A program made the translations under genes and the position numbers. From NCBI RefSeq assembly GCF_042646065.1, contig NZ_JBHRTA010000008.1, forward strand, positions 1-64,000: a stretch of DNA of 64,000 nt, given 5' to 3'. Positions 41,525-49,268 of the stretch are shown piece after piece (the first letter of the stretch is position 1; each line of letters opens with the position of its first letter). Below the pieces are notes generated by a model, which was not told where the DNA came from, did not search any database, and saw only the letters and a program-made list of their open reading frames with translations. Origin of the DNA: Parapedobacter deserti. Lineage in GTDB: Bacteria > Bacteroidota > Bacteroidia > Sphingobacteriales > Sphingobacteriaceae.

Positions 41525-41548
41525 CGGCCACCAAGCAAAAAGTTCACA

Positions 41549-44170
41549 TTGGCAAAGGCGACAAATAAGGCGGCGAAGAAGGAAACCCCGTTGATGCAAC
41601 AGTACAATAGTATCAAGGTGAAATATCCCGGTGCGTTGTTGCTGTTCCGCGTCGGCGACTTTTATGAGACATTCGGGGAAGACGCCGTAAAGGCTGCCGG
41701 TATCTTGGGAATTGTGCTTACCAAGCGCGGTAACGGCAGCGAAGCCGAGACCGCCCTCGCCGGTTTCCCACATCATTCGCTCGAAACGTACCTGCCTAAG
41801 CTGGTGCGTGCTGGCCAGCGGGTGGCGATATGTGACCAGTTGGAAGATCCGAAAGCGACCAAAACCATCGTGAAACGGGGAGTCACCGAACTCGTTACAC
41901 CCGGTGTATCGTATAATGACAACATTGTTCAGCAAAAGGCGAATAACTACCTGGCCTCCGTTTTTTTCGATAAAAGTGGGGTAGGCATTGCCTTCCTCGA
42001 CATTTCTACCGGTGAATTCCTGGTGTCGCAGGGTAATTACGCTTACGTTGATAAGCTGCTCCAAGGATTTAAACCCAAGGAAGTGATTATGGGAAAACGC
42101 CAATATAAGGCGTTTGTTGAGCAGTTTGGAAATGGCTTCTACACCTATACACTCGACGAATGGCCTTACACGGGCGATTATGCCCTGGAAACGCTGCTCA
42201 AGCATTTCGAGGTCAGCTCCATGAAGGGATTCGGGGTAGAGCGCTTGCCGTTGGGAATCGTGGCTGCAGGGGTCGCCCTGCATTACCTCAACGAAACCGA
42301 GCACCGCAACCTGCAGCACATATCCAATATCTCGCGAATCGAGGAAGACCGTTATATGTGGCTCGACCGGTTCACCATCCGGAACCTGGAACTGGTGAGC
42401 TCGGCCAATGAAAATGCAACGACACTTGCCGATGTGCTTGACCAGACAGCCTCGCCCATGGGCGCGCGGCTGCTTAAGCGCTGGATGGTCATGCCCCTGA
42501 AAGACCATCGGGAGATCACCGAACGGCTTGATGTCGTGGAACATTTCTACACCAATAAAAGCTTGCGCGATGAGTTGATTCAGGAGATCAAGCAAATCGG
42601 CGATTTGGAGCGCCTGATCAGTAAGATCGGACTCCAACGGGCCAATCCCCGAGAGGTAGTCCAATTGCAACGCTCGCTCCATGCCATATCAAAGCTGAAG
42701 ACGCTTATCGATAGCACAAATGTCGATGCGCTGACGGCGATTGCTGGACAGCTGAATCCTTGTATAGCCATCCGGGAGCGAATTCTAACACAGCTCAATG
42801 CCGAACCACCGGTAGCATTAAATAAAGGAAATGTCATTGCTTCGGGGGTAAACGATGAATTGGACAAGCTCCGGAAAGTAGCCTACGGAGGTAAGGACTA
42901 CCTGCTTGAGATCCAAAGGCGGGAAGCCGAAGCCACCGGTATCTCGTCACTGAAAGTCGCGTTCAACAACGTCTTCGGATACTACCTCGAAGTTACCAAC
43001 GCACATAAAGATAAAGTGCCCGCCGAATGGGTGCGTAAGCAAACGCTGGTAAATGCAGAGCGGTACATCACCGAAGAGCTGAAGGAGTATGAAGAGCAGA
43101 TTCTTGGAGCGGAAGAGAAAATCCAGGCGCTGGAAGCCCGACTGTTTGCGGAGTTGGTCGCCGCTGTTTCCGAGTATATCAAGCCGGTGCAGCTCAATGC
43201 GCAACTGGTGGCTAAACTTGATGTGCTGCTCAACTTTGCCGTCATTGCGGAAAAAAACCATTATGTCAAACCCGAAATTAACCAAGATAGTGCCATTGAA
43301 ATCAAAGGCGGCCGGCATCCGGTGATTGAACATACCCTGCCGATAGGCGAAGATTACATCACCAATGATGTTTTTCTCGACAACGACACCCAGCAAATTA
43401 TCATCATCACTGGGCCCAACATGGCGGGTAAATCCGCATTGTTGCGTCAGACAGGATTGATCGTGTTAATGGCCCAAATGGGTTGTTTTGTGCCTGCCAA
43501 AGAAGCACGCATCGGGCTCGTCGACAAAATATTCACGCGGGTAGGTGCTTCAGATAACCTGTCTTCGGGCGAATCGACTTTCATGGTGGAGATGAACGAA
43601 ACGGCCAGCATCATGAACAATCTTTCGGAGCGGAGCCTTATCCTGCTTGATGAGATCGGGCGCGGTACGAGCACCTATGATGGGATATCTATAGCTTGGG
43701 CTATCGCAGAATTTTTGCACAACCATCCCATCGCGCGGGCTAAGACCCTTTTTGCGACTCATTACCATGAGCTCAATGAGCTGGCCACTTCGTTCCCTAG
43801 AATTAAGAATTTCAACGTTTCGGTGAAGGAAGTCAACAACAAAATCATGTTCCTGCGCAAGCTGGTTCCGGGAGGGAGCGAGCATAGTTTTGGACTCCAT
43901 GTCGCGAAATTGGCCGGAATGCCGCCGAAGTTGTTGCACCGGGCTACCGAAATACTCAGGCGCCTGGAGCAGGAACGCACGGGCGGTGAGCGGATCAAGG
44001 ACAGCATCAAGAAAATACAAAAGCAAGCCTACCAACTGCAGATGTTTTCAATAGATGACCCCGTTTTGGCGAAAATCCGGGATATGCTGAATAACTTGGA
44101 CGTGAATACGCTCACTCCAGTTGAAGCGCTGATGAAACTGGATGAAATCCAGCGGTTGTTGAAGAATTGA
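41549..44170 (+). CDS. mutS: DNA mismatch repair protein MutS, TTG start
   Basis: I propose TTG 41549 as start: it opens LAKATNKAAKKETPLMQQYNSIK, like the usual Bacteroidota MutS N-terminus, and a promoter lies just before it. The ATG at 41429 would overlap mtgA and add 40 unlikely residues. Length is then 873 aa. Features are the mismatch-reading motif GDFYETFGEDA, core and clamp domains, ATPase P-loop ITGPNMAGKSALLRQTG, Walker B LILLDEIGRGTSTYDG, and ATHYHELNEL. It recognises mismatches and recruits MutL. Confidence 0.95.
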   Translation: MAKATNKAAKKETPLMQQYNSIKVKYPGALLLFRVGDFYETFGEDAVKAAGILGIVLTKRGNGSEAETALAGFPHHSLETYLPKLVRAGQRVAICDQLEDPKATKTIVKRGVTELVTPGVSYNDNIVQQKANNYLASVFFDKSGVGIAFLDISTGEFLVSQGNYAYVDKLLQGFKPKEVIMGKRQYKAFVEQFGNGFYTYTLDEWPYTGDYALETLLKHFEVSSMKGFGVERLPLGIVAAGVALHYLNETEHRNLQHISNISRIEEDRYMWLDRFTIRNLELVSSANENATTLADVLDQTASPMGARLLKRWMVMPLKDHREITERLDVVEHFYTNKSLRDELIQEIKQIGDLERLISKIGLQRANPREVVQLQRSLHAISKLKTLIDSTNVDALTAIAGQLNPCIAIRERILTQLNAEPPVALNKGNVIASGVNDELDKLRKVAYGGKDYLLEIQRREAEATGISSLKVAFNNVFGYYLEVTNAHKDKVPAEWVRKQTLVNAERYITEELKEYEEQILGAEEKIQALEARLFAELVAAVSEYIKPVQLNAQLVAKLDVLLNFAVIAEKNHYVKPEINQDSAIEIKGGRHPVIEHTLPIGEDYITNDVFLDNDTQQIIIITGPNMAGKSALLRQTGLIVLMAQMGCFVPAKEARIGLVDKIFTRVGASDNLSSGESTFMVEMNETASIMNNLSERSLILLDEIGRGTSTYDGISIAWAIAEFLHNHPIARAKTLFATHYHELNELATSFPRIKNFNVSVKEVNNKIMFLRKLVPGGSEHSFGLHVAKLAGMPPKLLHRATEILRRLEQERTGGERIKDSIKKIQKQAYQLQMFSIDDPVLAKIRDMLNNLDVNTLTPVEALMKLDEIQRLLKN

Positions 44171-44285
44171 AGGCCTGAAGGAATGCTCAGCATCTAGCTG
44201 ACCGGTGGCCGATGCAGTGTTTGAGCGGGCGCAAGGGCGCTGGGATAACTTAATTATAAAAATGATGAGCTTTATCCATTCCATA

Positions 44286-45809
44286 ATGAAGATCTACGTG
44301 GGCAATTCCTTCGGATTGCTTGCTACTTTTTTTTTATTTAGCGGCTGTTCCGAATATAAAAAAGACAAGGGACAGACAGCGGAAACCGAGGCGCCCGCCC
44401 CCATTGAGCAAGCCATTCTGACCGATACTTCGAGCTTTTATTACATCGATTTCAGTCGTTACCGCGCCAACGACGCGGAATTGCCCATAGGCGTGTTTGA
44501 CTCGGGTACAGGGGGGCTTACAGTGCTGGACGCCTTGGTACGTTTTGACGACTATAACAACGAAAGCCGGACGGCTGGAAAAGACGGGAAGCCAGACTTC
44601 TCCAAGGAGCGCTTCATTTACCTGGCAGACCAGGCCAATATGCCTTACGGCAACTACCATAGTGAACAGAAATCTGCGCTGCTCGTGGAACACATTATCA
44701 AGGATGTACATTTCTTGTTGGCTGACCGTTACTACCCCAATGCTTCATCTACGCATCCTGCAGGCACAAAGCAGCAGGTAAAGGCAATCGTTATCGCTTG
44801 TAACACCGCCACGGCTTATGGCAAGGAAAATATCGAGGCTTTCATCCGGCGCACAGGGATCGGTATCCCGGTAATCGGCGTCATTGATGCCGGAGCGCGG
44901 GGGGCATTGGATGCGTTCGCTCCTGATGAAAGCGGATCCGTAGGGGTGTTTGCTACGGTAGGCACCATCGCCTCCAACGGGTACGAGAACACGCTGATGC
45001 GCATCAAGGAGGAACGGGGATATACCGGCAATGTCCAAGTGTTCAACCAAGGAGGCCATGGCGTGGCCGAAGCAGTGGACGAAGAGCCCGACTTCATCGA
45101 CCATCAAGCAAATGCACCCCGGGATAACTACCGCGGACCGGCGTTGGATAACCCATCGTATAGAATTGTTAAAGCTCTGATGGACGTATACGGGTTCGAT
45201 TTCAATGACCAGCACATGCTGTGCGATGGGAAGTCTGCCATGGACTGCAATATTTTGCAATTAAATTCAACAGAAAACTATGTGCGGTACCACCTCGTTT
45301 CCCTACTTGAACGGATGCGCAAGCAAAAGGATGCCCAACCAATGAAGGCACTCCTGCTCGGGTGTACACACTATCCTTACCTGACCCGCGAAATCCGGCA
45401 GGTGCTGGGCGAGTTGTATGATTTTCAGCGAGACGGTGCTCATGTATACCGCCACCTCCTACATAAAGACATCCATATTATCGACCCTGCGGAAAATGTA
45501 GCCCAGGAACTGCATATGTATTTAGCTGACAACGCAATGTTCAACCCTTCGGGCAACATGGCAGATAGCGAGTTTTTTATCAGTGTTCCAAACATGCACA
45601 ATCCCAATGTAAAAACTGATCAACAAGGCCGTTTTACTTATGAATATAAATATGGGCGTACTGCGGGTGAAATACAAGAATACGTCAAGGTCGTTCCGTT
45701 TGATGAGGCTAATATCTCCGGGGAGACGGTTGAGCGTATGCAAGCAGCAATTCCGGAAACGTTCCGATTGATTAAGGCACTCCGTTCAGAGGCACCATCT
45801 GGCCGATAG
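44286..45809 (+). CDS. exported glutamate-racemase-like lipoprotein, 508 aa
   Basis: Several ATG codons are possible; 44286 opens MKIYVGNSFGLLATFFLFSGC, a lipoprotein signal with Cys21. The mature protein has the Asp/Glu racemase fold: IGVFDSGTGGLTVLDAL (68-84), IYLADQANMPYGNY (111-124), AIVIACNTATAYG with C172, PVIGVIDAGARGAL, and ALLLGCTHYPYL with C360. Both catalytic cysteines are present. At about 488 mature residues it is nearly twice the usual MurI (~265), with insertions near 90-110, 150-165 and 255-300 and a long C-terminal tail. MurI acts in the cytoplasm to make D-Glu, so a lipid-anchored version is unexpected. It may release or interconvert D/L-amino acids in the periplasm or at the surface. 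Biochemical role unknown. Confidence 0.8.
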   Translation: MKIYVGNSFGLLATFFLFSGCSEYKKDKGQTAETEAPAPIEQAILTDTSSFYYIDFSRYRANDAELPIGVFDSGTGGLTVLDALVRFDDYNNESRTAGKDGKPDFSKERFIYLADQANMPYGNYHSEQKSALLVEHIIKDVHFLLADRYYPNASSTHPAGTKQQVKAIVIACNTATAYGKENIEAFIRRTGIGIPVIGVIDAGARGALDAFAPDESGSVGVFATVGTIASNGYENTLMRIKEERGYTGNVQVFNQGGHGVAEAVDEEPDFIDHQANAPRDNYRGPALDNPSYRIVKALMDVYGFDFNDQHMLCDGKSAMDCNILQLNSTENYVRYHLVSLLERMRKQKDAQPMKALLLGCTHYPYLTREIRQVLGELYDFQRDGAHVYRHLLHKDIHIIDPAENVAQELHMYLADNAMFNPSGNMADSEFFISVPNMHNPNVKTDQQGRFTYEYKYGRTAGEIQEYVKVVPFDEANISGETVERMQAAIPETFRLIKALRSEAPSGR

Positions 45810-46200
45810 TCTGTGCGGCCGGATATGCGATGGGGTACGCGTAAGCGGAGGTTTCACGTACCTCGCATTACAGATGGGGTCGTAAAGGCCCCGAGAGAAT
45901 GGGCTATGTCTGAAATTTTCCTGCACTGGCTTAAACCGGCATTCGTTGGCATAACGTGCATGCCAAAAGTGTCAGCGGCTTCAGCGCTGACTCGGTTAAG
46001 CGCTTCCTTAAGCTCCACGCATGTGACGCGTATAACTAGGCTGTAAAAGCCTAGACAACAGTAAATATTTCAGGAAGTCACCTTATGGCTGCATGAGATG
46101 TCTTTCATTTACCTGCTTGGTCGTTAAACCTTGGCGCATTTACCGCAGTCAAACCAAGCACCAAACCACTAGGTATATTGTTTAACGAAAGCGAAAAACC
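45810..46200. other. 391-bp hairpin-rich spacer C
   Basis: No believable gene; the short open frame at 45813-46046 is unsupported. Several hairpins are stacked: TGCGA..GGTACG with CGTACC..TCGCA (about 45826-45876); a fold framed by GGCTTAAACCG (45928-45938) and CGGTTAAGC (about 45994-46002), enclosing GGCAT/ATGCC and GTCAGCG/CGCTGAC stems; and a perfect CTAGGCT/AGCCTAG hairpin (46036-46054). The three-stem arrangement resembles a structured RNA or a cruciform repeat. No promoter was found in front of it. Confidence 0.5.
46036..46054. repeat. perfect 7-bp hairpin in spacer C
   Basis: CTAGGCT, loop GTAAA, AGCCTAG. There is no T-run on the plus strand, so I do not call it a terminator. Confidence 0.5.
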
Positions 46201-46659
46201 ATGAAACAGTTGATGATTTACGTCGCCGCCATAGTGTTCAGTGTGGTATCCATCTCTGAAGCAGCTGCCCAGGGCAGGGGGAAGGAGCATGATAAGGCAA
46301 GGAAGGAATTTGCGAGGTACCGTGAAAAACGGCAGAAAGCTGCTTATAAGCGCGGTAAAGAAATCGCCAAGTCATACCGCGAATACTATAAAGAGCGCGA
46401 TCAAGCGTACCGTAGATACGTCAAAAAAGAAAAAAAACGCTACCGCGACCATGACCGGTGGTACTACGACCGTCGTTTTTACAAGCATTCAGACTACGTC
46501 TATTTTCCGACCTACCGTACGTACTACGACCCATACCGCAGGGGGTATGTCTATTGGCGAAATGGCGGATGGGTATTTGCCCAAACCATGCCCTCGTTTA
46601 TGGTGGGACTCAACTTGGGCGCGGTGAATGTGCAGTTCATGGCTAATTTGCCAATTTGA
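46201..46659 (+). CDS. secreted basic Tyr/Arg-rich protein, unknown function
   Basis: This 152-residue protein has a clean signal peptide ending AAAQG (about 24). Residues 25-85 are highly charged (Lys, Arg, Glu) and probably a single helix; residues 85-130 are rich in Tyr, Arg and Asp (for example YYDRRFYKHSDYVYFPTYRTYY). A hydrophobic end follows (PSFMVGLNLGAVNVQF). No family is recognised. The helix-plus-aromatic layout suggests binding to a polyanion or to the cell wall; this is only a guess. It precedes the pyrC gene by about 140 bp, and the latter has its own promoter. Confidence 0.7.
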   Translation: MKQLMIYVAAIVFSVVSISEAAAQGRGKEHDKARKEFARYREKRQKAAYKRGKEIAKSYREYYKERDQAYRRYVKKEKKRYRDHDRWYYDRRFYKHSDYVYFPTYRTYYDPYRRGYVYWRNGGWVFAQTMPSFMVGLNLGAVNVQFMANLPI

Positions 46660-46763
46660 TACGGAGAAGGTGTTAATTGTACGTCGGCGATGCGATGGGC
46701 GAGGCAGGCACAATTGATTGCTGCTCGCCGCTTTTTTTGGGTGACCGCGGCGTGCGCAGCCTA

Positions 46764-46794
46764 TTGCATATCAAGTGCAATTTGTCTAAGTTTG
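46764..46794 (+). promoter_or_regulatory. promoter of pyrC for a leaderless mRNA
   Basis: TTG (46764-46766), 20 bp, then TAAGTTTG (46787-46794), a full TAnnTTTG match that ends 5 bp before ATG 46800. The mRNA would start at or beside the start codon, the same geometry as at 39880. Confidence 0.65.
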
Positions 46795-46799
46795 AAGCG

Positions 46800-48134
46800 A
46801 TGTCAAAAACCCTTATTAAAGCCGCGACAATTGTCAATGAAGATAAAATCCTCACTTCCGATGTGCTCATCGTTGATGGTTGGATTGAACGGATAGCACC
46901 AGAAATCACTCACCCTACAGCCGTTGAGATCCATGCGGAAGGCTTACATCTTTTGCCCGGTCTGATCGATGATCAAGTGCATTTCCGCGAACCGGGATTG
47001 ACACATAAGGCGGATATCTGGCATGAGAGCCGTGCCGCGGTGGCTGGTGGCACAACATCCTTTATGGAAATGCCGAACACGGTGCCCAATACGCTTACAC
47101 AATCGCTGCTCCAAGATAAATATGATATCGCTGCCAAGCAATCGCTGGCCAACTATTCGTTCTACATGGGCGCGGCGAATGACAATCTTGATGAGGTGCT
47201 GCGTACTGATCCCCGGAACGTATGTGGGATTAAGGTGTTTATGGGGTCATCTACGGGGAACATGCTGGTTGACGACGAGCACACACTGGAAGAGATTTTT
47301 GGCAATTCGCCGATGCTGATCGCTACACATTGTGAAGATGAGGCAACCATCAGGCAGAACCTCGCCCGGTACCAGGCAATGCACGGGGATGACCTTACAA
47401 TCGACATGCATCCGCTCATCCGGTCGGCCGAAGCATGCTATATCTCATCGTCCCGTGCCGTTGAACTGGCGAAGAAACACGGCTCACGCCTGCACGTTTT
47501 GCATATTTCTACGGCTGGGGAGACCGAATTGTTTGGAAACGGTCAGCCGCTGGCATCGAAGCGCATCACCGCAGAAGCTTGTATACATCACCTATGGTTC
47601 AGCGATGCCGATTATGCGGAGAAAGGAAACTTGATCAAATGGAATCCAGCGGTGAAAACCGCGGACGACCGTGCAGGCGTTTTAAAAGCGGTATTGGATG
47701 GCCGGATCGATGTCATCGCCACCGACCACGCCCCGCATACATTGGCTGAGAAATCTCAACCCTATCTAAATGCACCGTCGGGCGGCCCGTTGGTACAGCA
47801 TGCGTTGCAAGCGCTGCTGGATTTGTATCACAGTGGTTTGCTGACGCTCGAACAACTGGTTCAGAAAACGGCGCATAATACCGCTACGTGCTTCCAAATC
47901 GATAAACGGGGCTTTATCCGGGAGGGTTACTGGGCCGATCTCATATTGGTCGACCTAAACAAACCCTACACCGTTGAAAAAGCCAACATTATATCGAAGT
48001 GCGGCTGGTCTCCTTTTGAGGGGCACACCTTTAAGTCAACCATCACCCATACGTTTGTATCCGGTAATTTGGTATACGAACAAGGGAGACTGCTGGAAAA
48101 GGGGAGTGGGCAGCGGCTATCATTCAACCGATGA
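46800..48134 (+). CDS. pyrC: dihydroorotase
   Basis: I set the start at ATG 46800 (MSKTLIKAATIV), just behind the -7 box; the longer frame would run through the promoter. This 444-residue amidohydrolase shows LLPGLIDDQVHFREPGLTHK (about 51-70), where the usual HxH metal motif reads QxH. ATHCEDEATI, LHISTAGE, IDVIATDHAPHTLAEK and the Asp/His set of the amidohydrolase barrel follow. It closes carbamoyl-aspartate to dihydroorotate in pyrimidine synthesis. From memory, DDQVHFREPG is common in Bacteroidota dihydroorotases, so the Gln is probably a lineage feature. Confidence 0.93.
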   Translation: MSKTLIKAATIVNEDKILTSDVLIVDGWIERIAPEITHPTAVEIHAEGLHLLPGLIDDQVHFREPGLTHKADIWHESRAAVAGGTTSFMEMPNTVPNTLTQSLLQDKYDIAAKQSLANYSFYMGAANDNLDEVLRTDPRNVCGIKVFMGSSTGNMLVDDEHTLEEIFGNSPMLIATHCEDEATIRQNLARYQAMHGDDLTIDMHPLIRSAEACYISSSRAVELAKKHGSRLHVLHISTAGETELFGNGQPLASKRITAEACIHHLWFSDADYAEKGNLIKWNPAVKTADDRAGVLKAVLDGRIDVIATDHAPHTLAEKSQPYLNAPSGGPLVQHALQALLDLYHSGLLTLEQLVQKTAHNTATCFQIDKRGFIREGYWADLILVDLNKPYTVEKANIISKCGWSPFEGHTFKSTITHTFVSGNLVYEQGRLLEKGSGQRLSFNR

Positions 48135-48154
48135 CATAAGACCTCGAATATAAC

Positions 48155-49204
48155 ATGAACAAGCGTACATTTATTAAGGTGTTGAGCCTGGGGATGGTTG
48201 GTGCACCCCTCTCAGGTATCGCCCCAAGCACTGCGCTCACGAGCAGCCGTTTGCCCAACATCTACCCGCCGCTGATCCGCAGGGGAGATACCATCGGCAT
48301 TATTACGCCCTCATCGGCATTGGTTGATGACGAGGGGTATTCTATTGCTGATGCGAATTTCATGCAACTGGGGCTAAAAGTTAAATGGGGCCGCCATGTT
48401 GGCAAAAAGCATGGGTTTTTAGCCGGGAAAGATGAAGAACGGATGACCGACCTGCACGAAATGTTTGCAGACCCACAAATAAAAGCCATTATTTGCCTAC
48501 GGGGAGGATCGGGCGCGGCGAGGCTGCTTGATCGGTTAGATTATGATTTGATCGCCCGGAATCCAAAGATTTTTCTGGGGTACAGTGATATTACGGCGTT
48601 CCATCAGGCCATTCACACGCAAACTGGATTGATTACGTTTCATGGGCCGGTGGCGAACAGTCCATGGACCGCTATGGTCACCGATCAATTCGAACAGCTA
48701 TTCTTTGAGGGGAAGGCATTGGATTATGGGCGCTTGCGTCGTAAAAGCAGTGCAACGGGCGTTAATCGGGATGTTATACATACCATATACCCGGGCGTGG
48801 CTGAAGGCAAACTTATGGGGGGCAACCTGACCGTGCTCACGGGAATCGCTGGCTCAAAATATTATCCTGATTTCGAGGACAGTATTCTTTTTTTGGAAGA
48901 TATCGGCGAACAACCCTACCGCATTGACCGGATGTTCAGCCAACTGGCATTATCCGGAGCATTACAGAAAATCCGCGGATTCATTTTTGGGAAATGTTCA
49001 GACTGTGAGGCAAAAAACCCTAAGAATTCGTTAACATTGGAACAGATATTGGACGATTATATCAAGCCGTTGGGTATACCGGCTTATCAAGGCGCATTGA
49101 TTGGTCATATCGACGAACAGTTCATCTTGCCGGTGGGAGCGCGGGTACGCATCGATGCCGATCAAGGAAGTATTACCGTCATCGAAGATATTTTTCGGAG
49201 ATGA
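48155..49204 (+). CDS. exported S66 LD-carboxypeptidase-like serine peptidase
   Basis: This 349-residue protein has a leader resembling a Tat/Sec signal (MNKRTFIKVLSLGMVG) with probable cleavage around 28-32. S66 (LdcA/MccF) features are RRGDTIGIITPSSAL at the start of the domain, AIICLRGGSGAARLLDRLDYD, GYSDITAFHQAIHTQTGLITFHGP (the Ser of GYSD fits the nucleophile), GGNLTVLTGIAGS and GHIDEQFILPVG. The family removes the terminal D-Ala from muropeptides or hydrolyses related amide bonds. It starts 20 bp after pyrC and may share its mRNA. Export suggests action on the cell wall or on scavenged peptides rather than on cytoplasmic recycling products. Confidence 0.9.
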   Translation: MNKRTFIKVLSLGMVGAPLSGIAPSTALTSSRLPNIYPPLIRRGDTIGIITPSSALVDDEGYSIADANFMQLGLKVKWGRHVGKKHGFLAGKDEERMTDLHEMFADPQIKAIICLRGGSGAARLLDRLDYDLIARNPKIFLGYSDITAFHQAIHTQTGLITFHGPVANSPWTAMVTDQFEQLFFEGKALDYGRLRRKSSATGVNRDVIHTIYPGVAEGKLMGGNLTVLTGIAGSKYYPDFEDSILFLEDIGEQPYRIDRMFSQLALSGALQKIRGFIFGKCSDCEAKNPKNSLTLEQILDDYIKPLGIPAYQGALIGHIDEQFILPVGARVRIDADQGSITVIEDIFRR

Positions 49205-49268
49205 GTCCATAAGTTCGTTAATTTCCAACCCTGGTGCGCGAACCAATTTGGAAACAAATCGTTGAGGA

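Noticed and set aside
41522..42682. 386-codon open frame antisense to mutS
   Set aside because: MutS coding on the other strand is certain; this is a shadow frame without motifs.
45813..46046. 77-codon open frame on the plus strand in spacer C
   Set aside because: It runs through several hairpins, has no recognisable family or promoter, and its composition looks like translated structured DNA.
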